A model generated the notes under the pieces. The model saw nothing but the letters and a program-made list of their open reading frames with translations. It was not told the DNA's origin and ran no database searches. From Candidatus Altarchaeum sp. (GTDB lineage Archaea; Altiarchaeota; Altiarchaeia; Altiarchaeales; Altiarchaeaceae), in contig JAGWDQ010000096.1 of assembly GCA_018260615.1 (NCBI GenBank), forward strand, positions 1 through 36,613: a stretch of DNA of 36,613 nt. Reading direction: 5' to 3'. The translations under genes and the position numbers were made by a program. Of the stretch, positions 30,394 to 36,613 are shown piece after piece. The first letter of the stretch is position 1, and the number at the start of each line of letters is the position of its first letter.

Positions 30394-30876
30394 TTAACTC
30401 ATATATACTCGTAATTCTTCTATTGTAATAGCAGGTATTTTGTTTTTTACACAATATCCGTATAATGCTATGTCTGATGTCAGTAATAATTTATCATCTT
30501 TTGTGGCTTCTATTAATGATATGTCTGTAAATCCGTATTTTAGAAGTTTATCTTCTGATAAAATAATATCTTTGTTTATGTAGGTCTCTTTTAATCGTTG
30601 TAATAATCTTATTTTCGAATAATATATAAAATCATAAAAAAATCCTTTCATTTCGTTTTTTGACAAATTCGAGATTTCTGCCAAGACCTCAGGAGTAATA
30701 AAAATTTCTGATTTTTCTAAAAAATTTTCTAAAAATTTCTTTACCAATATAAAATTATCTTCACTATAATTGAACTTCTTTATATTATGTCCGTAAAGTC
30801 CGGTTAAAACAAGTAATAATGGTCCTGTATCAATTACAATCCCTTTGTATTTGTAGAAATCCTTATGTAGATTCAT
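30394..30876 (-). CDS. PIN-domain protein
   Basis: 160 residues from the ATG at 30876; a TTG seven codons earlier is possible. Acidic PIN positions are visible in GIVIDTGPLLLVL, FITPEVLAEISNL, KYGFTDISLIEA and LLTSDIALYGY, so a ribonuclease is likely. It overlaps the upstream unknown gene by 14 bases, giving translational coupling as in toxin-antitoxin pairs, but the upstream protein has no recognisable antitoxin fold. It could be a VapC-like toxin or a housekeeping PIN nuclease. Confidence 0.75.
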   Translation of the reverse strand: MNLHKDFYKYKGIVIDTGPLLLVLTGLYGHNIKKFNYSEDNFILVKKFLENFLEKSEIFITPEVLAEISNLSKNEMKGFFYDFIYYSKIRLLQRLKETYINKDIILSEDKLLKYGFTDISLIEATKDDKLLLTSDIALYGYCVKNKIPAITIEELRVYMS

Positions 30877-31195
30877 TTTTCTTCTCTGTTGTTTCAATTT
30901 TATCTTCTGTTGTTTCAGTCATTTCATCAGATATGATGTCACCTTCAAAGTCCACTTCAACCTTGTGTGTTTCATAGTCAGAAGAAAACATTATTTTTCT
31001 GAATTTGCATATAACTATATATCCCTTTGTGTGTGGTTTGACAGAAATTGTACTAAAATCCAGCCATTCTATTAAGCCCATTCCTGCTATTTGCCTGGAC
31101 CCTTTAACAAGTCCAAAGTAATCTTTAACTATTTTTACTGCTTCTACTCCTTTTATATTTTTTTCTTTCCCAGGTATATTTTTTATATTTTCCAT
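30863..31195 (-). CDS. Unknown protein coupled to a PIN-domain gene
   Basis: 110 residues, no recognised family. The central part (LIEWLDFSTISVKPHTKGYI, VICKFRKIMFSSDYETHKVE) looks like a small beta-rich domain. The acidic tail repeats ETTEDK/ETTEKK, an imperfect DNA repeat in which the PIN start codon lies. By position it might be an antitoxin or partner of the PIN protein; the C-terminal acidic tail could contact it. This is inference only. Confidence 0.6.
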   Translation of the reverse strand: MENIKNIPGKEKNIKGVEAVKIVKDYFGLVKGSRQIAGMGLIEWLDFSTISVKPHTKGYIVICKFRKIMFSSDYETHKVEVDFEGDIISDEMTETTEDKIETTEKKNEST

Positions 31196-31229
31196 TTTAA
31201 ATTTCTGTTTTAAATTTCCAAATCAGAAT

Positions 31230-31928
31230 TTATTTTTTACAGAATTTGTTTTTTAATTTTATAATATTTTTCCCAGGATCACCCTCAAATATTTCACTTC
31301 CCATTACAATAATATCCGCTCCGTTTTCAATAATCTTATCAACATTCCAAAATTTTACGCCTCCGTCAACTGCAATCTTTATATCTAAATTTTTGTCCGA
31401 ATTACACTCATCAACCGCTTTCTTTATATTTTTTATTTTCTTAAAAACCTCATCTATAAATTTCTGCCCGCTATAACCGGGATGAACGCCCATAATTAAC
31501 AAAATATCCGGCTTTCCTTCAGTCAGCAAGGTCTTTAATTCCTCTTTTGGCAGAAATGTTTCCGGATTTATTGCGAGCCCTGCTTTAATTCCAAAATTTT
31601 TAATGTCTTTTATTACATCAATGCATTTTTCAATATTTCGGTATGCCTCATAGTGAAATGTAATAATATCTGCCCCCAATCCGTAAAATTCTTTTATGTG
31701 GTTATGAGGATTGACGATCATTAAATGAACATCAGATAAAATTTTTAAATTTAAATCCGTTAAAATATTTCTCGTTGTCTTTACTATTACCTGCCCAAAG
31801 GTCAAATTCGGAACAAAAATACCATCCATCACATCAATGTGAATCATATCCGTATTTTTTATTCTCTTTATTTCATCCTTCAGATTGGCAAAATTTGCAG
31901 ATAAAATTGAGGTTGAAATTATTGACAT
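31230..31928 (-). CDS. rpe: Ribulose-phosphate 3-epimerase
   Basis: 232-residue TIM-barrel epimerase interconverting ribulose-5-phosphate and xylulose-5-phosphate. Conserved motifs are STSILSANFANLKDEIKRI, HIDVMDGIFVPNLTFG with metal and catalytic residues, DVHLMI, GVHPGYSGQKFI, and AVDGGVK near the phosphate site. Full length. It pairs with the transketolase half and the cupin PGI for non-oxidative pentose phosphate metabolism. Confidence 0.93.
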   Translation of the reverse strand: MSIISTSILSANFANLKDEIKRIKNTDMIHIDVMDGIFVPNLTFGQVIVKTTRNILTDLNLKILSDVHLMIVNPHNHIKEFYGLGADIITFHYEAYRNIEKCIDVIKDIKNFGIKAGLAINPETFLPKEELKTLLTEGKPDILLIMGVHPGYSGQKFIDEVFKKIKNIKKAVDECNSDKNLDIKIAVDGGVKFWNVDKIIENGADIIVMGSEIFEGDPGKNIIKLKNKFCKK

Positions 31929-31952
31929 TTTTATAGATTATTTTGTCTTGTT

Positions 31953-32651
31953 TTATATTCCTAAAATTTCCTTCATCTTTCCGGTGTTTGTCCAAAATAA
32001 ATTTTCAGAGTCAATATTTTGCGGCTTTCCCAAAGCAATGTCAAAATTTCCAAATTTTTTGTTTTTCTTAAATATTATATCCTTGCTCTTTTGGTCGTAG
32101 AATAAATGGTATGGAAAGCCCCTGTTTTTTATCGCATCATAATCATGTCCCGCATCATTAGGTACAAATCCGAGAACAACCGCCGAACCGAAAGTATATA
32201 CGCGATGAGGGTATTTAAAATTTATCAGATATTCGTCTCCTTTTTTCATATCAATAATTGTTTCTTTCTTCGCATCTTCATCAACTAAAAGGAGAAATGC
32301 CCTTCCCCGTATTACTTTATAAATTTCGTTTCGTTCGGCGGTATGAATGTGCCCATAAGTCGGATACATTTCACCGCTCAAATTTTCTCCATGTTTTTCT
32401 TTTAATATTCCGCTGTTCATTATCGTTACATCACAGTTTATGCCGCTTTTCCCGCATATCTCTTTAAATTCCTTCAGTTCGGAAAGATGATAGACCTTAT
32501 AAATTTCCCTGTTCTTTTTAATTTTGTTGCTATGTAACAAAACATTATCTTCTTTCATCTTGCCGAGTTCTCTGTTCCATCCCTGCGTTTTAATGTCCAA
32601 ATAGAAATTTTTGCCCTTCTTTTTTATGTTTAAAAACTTTTCAATATCCAT
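31953..32651 (-). CDS. pgiA: Cupin-type glucose-6-phosphate isomerase
   Basis: 232-residue archaeal-type phosphoglucose isomerase of the cupin fold, unrelated to bacterial PGI. Metal ligands are in YGHIHTAERNEIY (two His and a Glu) and in FKYPHRVYTFG (the fourth His). Other family pieces are EMYPTYGHIH, VLGFVPNDAGHDYDAI and RGFPYHLFYD. An N-terminal extension of about 60 residues precedes the core, as in many members. It converts glucose-6-phosphate and fructose-6-phosphate. Confidence 0.9.
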   Translation of the reverse strand: MDIEKFLNIKKKGKNFYLDIKTQGWNRELGKMKEDNVLLHSNKIKKNREIYKVYHLSELKEFKEICGKSGINCDVTIMNSGILKEKHGENLSGEMYPTYGHIHTAERNEIYKVIRGRAFLLLVDEDAKKETIIDMKKGDEYLINFKYPHRVYTFGSAVVLGFVPNDAGHDYDAIKNRGFPYHLFYDQKSKDIIFKKNKKFGNFDIALGKPQNIDSENLFWTNTGKMKEILGI

Positions 32652-32729
32652 TTTAAATTTTGATAAATTTTGCTTAATAATTAAAAATACAAACTAAATT
32701 TCCGTTAAAATTTAACCTGATAATTAACA

Positions 32730-33152
32730 TTAGCAAACATCTTTCAGACGCCTTTTTAGCACATCATCCAGTCTGCTTATGTCGTCCTTAAATTTTTCAT
32801 TAAGCACAACAATTTTCACATCTTTTCTGCGCTCAACGATTGCCCGCAGCGCATTTATTTTTGGATCTTCATCATCCTCATCCTCCTCGTCAAGAAACAT
32901 TTCCGTGGCATCTCCTTCCGAATCCGTAAGACATTCATGAATAAACGGGAATTTTCCGCGACAGGATGTTTCCATATCTGTCAGGGCATAAACAAAATAC
33001 TCTGCCTTCTTTTTATCCGTATCAAGATGAAGCGATGAAAAAAACGCCGATAAATTTTGCTCAATATTTTTATCGTATTTTATTGTGCTTAATTTCTCGG
33101 CCAGCGGTTTTGCAATCGCAGCAAAGCAGACACAACCCTTAATCACTACCAA
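32730..33152 (-). CDS. Cys-containing acidic protein of unknown function
   Basis: 140 residues starting at TTG 33152 (GTG 33146 is an alternative). Not recognised. It has cysteines in KGCVCFAAIAKPLAEKL, SCRGKFPFIHECLTD and the very last position, and a strongly acidic linker (EMFLDEEDEDDEDPK, about 85-99) before a helical basic end. It lies 8 bases after the DHPS-like gene and is probably translated from the same message, so a role near pterin or C1 metabolism is possible. The Cys pairs could bind metal. Confidence 0.6.
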   Translation of the reverse strand: MVVIKGCVCFAAIAKPLAEKLSTIKYDKNIEQNLSAFFSSLHLDTDKKKAEYFVYALTDMETSCRGKFPFIHECLTDSEGDATEMFLDEEDEDDEDPKINALRAIVERRKDVKIVVLNEKFKDDISRLDDVLKRRLKDVC

Positions 33153-33160
33153 AAAATGAA

Positions 33161-34741
33161 TTAAAACAACACCTCGTCCTGAATATAATTTTTGCCCAAT
33201 TTTAACGCAATCTCAGCTTTGCCTAATTCCTTTCCCAGATATGCACAGTGTTCATTGCTTATTTTAAGGTCTTGCTTTGAGATATGAGCAAGAATTGCGA
33301 GATAAATTTCTTCCGCTTTGTTTCCCTTTATGCAAATTTTAGGATTTTCAGCAGGACTCCTGTTTTCACGCATCATCACATAAATTTTATCCTTAACAAT
33401 TATCCGGAAATTTATTTTATCAAGTCGCTTTTTAAATTTAAAATTTTCCGCATCAAAAAAATCATTATTGCACTTTAATTCAAAATTTACCTTGTGTTTG
33501 TCCTTTAAAATCAGCAGATTAATTCCGACTTCCTTTGGCGGCTGATTTCTCCTGCCTGACAAATACATCATCTTAATTGCCGTATTTATTTCCCTGACAG
33601 AATTTTTCGCCTTTGTGCTATATTCCGGAGTAAAGAGCAGGTCAATTTTCAATTCATAAGCAATCGCGGTAAGCAAGGCATTTATTCCATGCGAATCAAC
33701 ATCCATCAGTTCGGTTACATTTCCAACGCCCATCAGCATTGCCATGTCTTTGTGCTTTTCCCTGAATTTTCCATAAAGAGCAATTGCTCCCGAAAGTCCG
33801 AAATTTGGCGGGTCAAGAATCAAATCGGCAATGATGTTTATATTTTCATTTCTCTTCTTTATATTCGCAATTAAATTTTCCAGAAATTTGAGCCGCTCGT
33901 TCGGACTCTTTACACCCTTCTCATCTCTCGGAATTACAACAATCGGAACATCAAAATTTTCAACAATTTTAAAATTTGTTGCATCAATACTCATGAGCAT
34001 TCCCGCTCCATACTTCACACCTTCTAAAATTTCGTCCTGATTTATAGTATCAATTGAAAAAGGAACATTTGTAACTTCCCTGATTGCCTTAATTATTCTT
34101 TTAACTTCTTCGGGCTTTGCTTTAGGCATCATTCCAATGTCAATAATTTTTGCCCCGGCATCTGTAAAATATTTTGCTCTTTCTTTCAGGTTCTCATCAC
34201 TCAACATCGGAGCATCGCAAATTTCTGCAACAACCTTTGGAATTCCGTTAAGCATTACATTGCTCTTTACTCCCTTTATTTCAAATTTTGCATTTCCATC
34301 ATGAGCAATAAATTTTAATTCATTATTTAATTTTTCCTTTATAAGTTCTTTTAAAATTTCATCCGCCGGCTTAAAATGTAATTGCTCAATTTCCTGAACG
34401 GTTAAGCCCTCAATATTTTCAAGTAAAATTCCGATGTCACTTAAATTTTTTGTTCCCTTAATAACAACAGGAAAATTACTTTTTATTTTTATCTTTTCCT
34501 CAATCACCTTTGTATTTCCGGTAAAATTTCCGGGCAGAATTATAAAGTCAAAAATTTTGCCACTCCTTATGCAATTGCTTATCAAATGGACAACATCTGC
34601 GGATTTCATAAATGCTGCAATTTCAACATTAATGCCTAAAATTTCAACATTCATTCCATTATCTTTCGTTCTATTTACTTCCTTTTTTGCGTTTTCTTTT
34701 AATTTTTCAGAGGTGAGCAAAGCAATTTTAAAACATGCCAT
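33161..34741 (-). CDS. Dihydropteroate synthase-related protein (TIGR00284)
   Basis: 526 residues. A long N-terminal domain (about 1-165) precedes a dihydropteroate-synthase-like TIM barrel with GAKIIDIGMMPKAKPEEVKR, PFSIDTINQDEILEGVKYGA and NIIADLILDPPNFGLSGAIA, then GVGNVTELMDVDSHGINALL. The C-terminal about 110 residues are an additional domain. This is the archaeal DHPS-related family proposed for the coupling step in tetrahydromethanopterin synthesis; a member of this family has not, to my knowledge, been fully proven. It fits mptE elsewhere in the window. Confidence 0.85.
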   Translation of the reverse strand: MACFKIALLTSEKLKENAKKEVNRTKDNGMNVEILGINVEIAAFMKSADVVHLISNCIRSGKIFDFIILPGNFTGNTKVIEEKIKIKSNFPVVIKGTKNLSDIGILLENIEGLTVQEIEQLHFKPADEILKELIKEKLNNELKFIAHDGNAKFEIKGVKSNVMLNGIPKVVAEICDAPMLSDENLKERAKYFTDAGAKIIDIGMMPKAKPEEVKRIIKAIREVTNVPFSIDTINQDEILEGVKYGAGMLMSIDATNFKIVENFDVPIVVIPRDEKGVKSPNERLKFLENLIANIKKRNENINIIADLILDPPNFGLSGAIALYGKFREKHKDMAMLMGVGNVTELMDVDSHGINALLTAIAYELKIDLLFTPEYSTKAKNSVREINTAIKMMYLSGRRNQPPKEVGINLLILKDKHKVNFELKCNNDFFDAENFKFKKRLDKINFRIIVKDKIYVMMRENRSPAENPKICIKGNKAEEIYLAILAHISKQDLKISNEHCAYLGKELGKAEIALKLGKNYIQDEVLF

Positions 34742-35163
34742 TTGAAATTTTTAAGATATTCTAAATTTAATCTTTATTACAAATTATTCTTTAAAAATTT
34801 GTTTTAAATATAATCTTTTGTATTTGTTTTTTCCTAAAATTTTGAGTTCATAGGTTATCTTTGCGAGTTCAAAAATTCTGAACTCGGGTTCAATGCTTAA
34901 AATATATGCTGTTCATTACTATTTCTTATCACGTGTGGTTTGGTTTTGTGTGGGTGGTTATATTACAATCAGCCAAAAGATATTCTACTACGCAATGCTA
35001 AATCCCAACATTAAATTTTTATGATGCAAAATTTATCCAAAAATTCACTGAAATTTATAGTGAATTCACTAACTTTTGATACTTTTGAAGTGAATTCACG
35101 AGTATTACCTCGATGTTGCCCGGAAATTTCAGAATTTGTTTCTAAAATGCACGAATAATAAAA
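34742..35163 (+). promoter_or_regulatory. Intergenic region with paired palindromes upstream of the COG1784 gene
   Basis: No gene is seen in 422 bases. AGTGAATTCACT (35059-35070) and AGTGAATTCAC (35089-35099) repeat 30 bp apart (about three helical turns), with a further ATTCACT half-site at 35043-35049. These could be operator sites for the membrane-protein gene. Near 34845-34895 there is a GAGTTCA/TGAACTC inverted pair. A minus-strand family B tail (CCGGGCAACATCGAGGTAA) lies at 35105-35143. Confidence 0.5.
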
Positions 35164-36378
35164 ATGTTACTTGAATTTCTGCTTTTTGCTTTTATCGGCA
35201 TAATAATTGGCTTTATTACAGGGTTAATTCCTGGTTTTCACATAAATAATGTTGCAATTATTATGATTTCCTTACTTCCTGTTACGGGATTGCTGCCTTT
35301 GGAGTTTGCAGTTATTCTGATATCCGCAATGATCGTTCATCAGTTTATAGAATTTATCCCGACGCTGTTTCTCGGCGCTCCGCAGGAGGCAACTGCTTTA
35401 AGTTTGCTTCCTGCACAACGTTTAATTTTGGAAGGCAAGGCGATGGATGCCGCATACTTTACATTATTCGGGGCAATATTCGGATTGTTCTTTGCTTTAA
35501 TTCTGTCGGTTTTTGCATTCCTGTTTCTTCCCGTTATTTATGAGGCGTCAAGAAATTTTATCGTATTTGTTCTCATAATTGTTGTTGCCGCTCTGTTGTT
35601 GTATGAAAAAAAAATTTATAAAATTTTAACCGCTCTTTTTGTATTTGTGCTTTCGGGATATTTCGGACTGCTCGTGTTAAATTTAAATTTCTTCTCACCG
35701 TCGCAGGTGTTTTTTCCCGTATTTGCGGGATTGTTTGGATTGAGTACCTTGCTTGTTAATGTAATCACTTATAAAGAGGGAAAGCAAATTTCACAGATTC
35801 CGAATGTGACTGTAAAACCATGCAAAAATTTCTATGCGGCGGGCTTTTTAGGGGCGTTTGCGGGAATGATTGCCGGAACATTGCCCGGGATAAGTGCTTC
35901 GCAGATAGGAACGCTGATGGCGATCGTTTTCAGGAATAGTGTCGGGGCGTTTATGATTTCGGTTTCCGCCATAAATTTATCAGACAGCATATTTTCGCTC
36001 ATTGCAATTTATACAATCGGAAATGCGCGCAGCGGAGTAGCGGTTATGATTGATTCAATTATGGATATAACTTTCGGGGAAATTTTACTGTTTATAGGAG
36101 TTATCCTGTTTGTTTCGTTCTTTGCAGTTGTGCTTTTTCATAAGACATCAAAAATTGCAGTGAAATGGACGGGAAGAATAAACAGCAGAAATTTAAATAT
36201 ATTTTCTTTTGTATTGATTTGCATCGCAGTTATTATTCTTACCGGAATTTATGGGATATTTATTGCTTTGGTTGGAATGTGTATCGGGCTGATTTCAATA
36301 TCTGGCAATGTAAACAGAACGCATGCGATGGGGGTTTTGTTAGTTCCGACAATTTTGTTTTTTCTGGGAATAAGATAG
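35164..36378 (+). CDS. COG1784 TctA-like membrane protein
   Basis: 404-residue integral membrane protein with about ten hydrophobic segments. It is the archaeal family related to the TctA subunit of tripartite tricarboxylate transporters. The two half-repeats are marked by GFITGLIPGFHINN (about 16-29) and AGMIAGTLPGISASQIGTL (about 234-252); the block FLGAPQEATALSLLPAQRLI follows the first. No TctB- or TctC-like gene adjoins it, as is usual in archaea, and the substrate is unknown. A pair of palindromes upstream may regulate it. Confidence 0.85.
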   Translation: MLLEFLLFAFIGIIIGFITGLIPGFHINNVAIIMISLLPVTGLLPLEFAVILISAMIVHQFIEFIPTLFLGAPQEATALSLLPAQRLILEGKAMDAAYFTLFGAIFGLFFALILSVFAFLFLPVIYEASRNFIVFVLIIVVAALLLYEKKIYKILTALFVFVLSGYFGLLVLNLNFFSPSQVFFPVFAGLFGLSTLLVNVITYKEGKQISQIPNVTVKPCKNFYAAGFLGAFAGMIAGTLPGISASQIGTLMAIVFRNSVGAFMISVSAINLSDSIFSLIAIYTIGNARSGVAVMIDSIMDITFGEILLFIGVILFVSFFAVVLFHKTSKIAVKWTGRINSRNLNIFSFVLICIAVIILTGIYGIFIALVGMCIGLISISGNVNRTHAMGVLLVPTILFFLGIR

Positions 36379-36415
36379 AAATTTATTGCAACAATTAGAC
36401 CTACGATAATTATAC

Positions 36416-36523
36416 TCATAAGTTTAATAAAATTTTTTCAACAAGCGAAATATATTTTTCGGGAATTTTTGCCATTCTCATTCCTCCTGCTAAAATTTCA
36501 GCATCGTTCCAACTTTTCTTTCT
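36416..36523 (-). pseudogene. Short coding remnant next to the terminal repeat
   Basis: A minus-strand stretch of about 35 codons reads protein-like (KKSWNDAEILAGGMRMAKIP then EKYISLVEKILLNL) and ends in TGA at 36418-36416. An in-frame TAA just upstream (36526-36524) and the family A repeat beyond it cut it off from any longer gene. It looks like the C-terminus of a lost gene or a small gene starting at the internal ATG. No family assigned. Confidence 0.35.
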
Positions 36524-36536
36524 TTAAAAAAATCAG

Positions 36537-36613
36537 AAGAATACTCACACAAAGCCACAAAGTCACCAGGTTACAGAATATAACTCCTTTGTGTCTCTGT
36601 GTCTTGGTGTGAG
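36537..36613 (-). repeat. Family A dispersed repeat, inverted and cut by the window end
   Basis: AAGAATACTCACACAAAGCC through TTGGTGTGAG is the reverse complement of the unit at about 83-162, with a handful of differences. It runs off the window end, so its leader is not visible. Confidence 0.85.

Overview
The window is strongly AT-rich archaeal chromosome. The evidence is an archaeal-order ribosomal-protein cluster that includes the RNase P protein Rpp29 and aIF1/SUI1, an Hjc-type Holliday junction resolvase, a cupin-type phosphoglucose isomerase, MptE (archaeal pterin pyrophosphokinase), a TIGR00284-type dihydropteroate-synthase-like protein, a COG1784 TctA-like membrane protein and tRNA genes without encoded CCA. 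The pterin genes, an FmdE-like protein and CobS suggest tetrahydromethanopterin and corrinoid chemistry. A Euryarchaeota- or Altiarchaeota-like host fits, but no gene here fixes the lineage and no methanogenesis gene is visible.

Layout. 1-1.77 kb: a repeat, then endonuclease III-like, hjc and an ACT-domain regulator on the minus strand. 1.86-3.8 kb: tRNA-Ser(CGA), a TIGR00300 (LOR/SDH) enzyme and a small membrane protein with strong expression signals. 4.2-6.8 kb: isocitrate dehydrogenase, an M24 peptidase and an unknown Lys-rich protein. 6.86-13.0 kb: tRNA-Arg(GCG), then the L3-L4-L23-L2-S19-L22-S3-L29-aIF1-Rpp29-S17 operon on the minus strand. 13.2-16.3 kb: a J-domain membrane protein, a TIR protein/antitoxin/VapC trio and a PsiE-like/ACT membrane protein. 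16.3-20.2 kb: DUF1786, FmdE-like, cobS and a histone-deacetylase-family protein. 20.2-26.2 kb: an AlbA_2/ATPase regulator, a class II aldolase plus mtnA pair, and an overlapping TPR/P-loop ATPase pair. 26.3-34.7 kb: leuD, mptE, a broken BRO gene, a split radC, a transketolase C-half, a PIN protein, rpe, cupin PGI and a DHPS-like gene. 35.2-36.4 kb: a COG1784 membrane protein. The window ends in the same repeat it starts with, inverted.

The main non-genic signal is a dense population of short palindromic repeats. Family B is a two-part element: an AT-rich hairpin with a variable but self-complementary stem, then a conserved tail around TCCGAACGAAGTGAGGTGA whose inner bases co-vary. Copies lie directly behind both tRNAs, in most long intergenic gaps, inside family A repeats, and in frame inside cobS. 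Family A is a longer CTTTGTGGCTTTGTGTGAG palindromic repeat at both window ends and at 17.5 kb, where it supplies the last codons of the FmdE-like gene. A 329-bp segment bounded by perfect 11-bp inverted repeats, holding four consecutive hairpins, sits between the two halves of radC; the radC N-half also carries a foreign WDDVPGKD-type domain.

Candidate defence or stress genes are the TIR-antitoxin-VapC operon, the TPR/P-loop ATPase pair, the AlbA_2 protein and the PIN protein. The metabolic genes point to non-oxidative pentose phosphate metabolism (rpe, transketolase half, cupin PGI), methylthioadenosine or 5-deoxyadenosine salvage (mtnA plus class II aldolase) and pterin cofactor synthesis.
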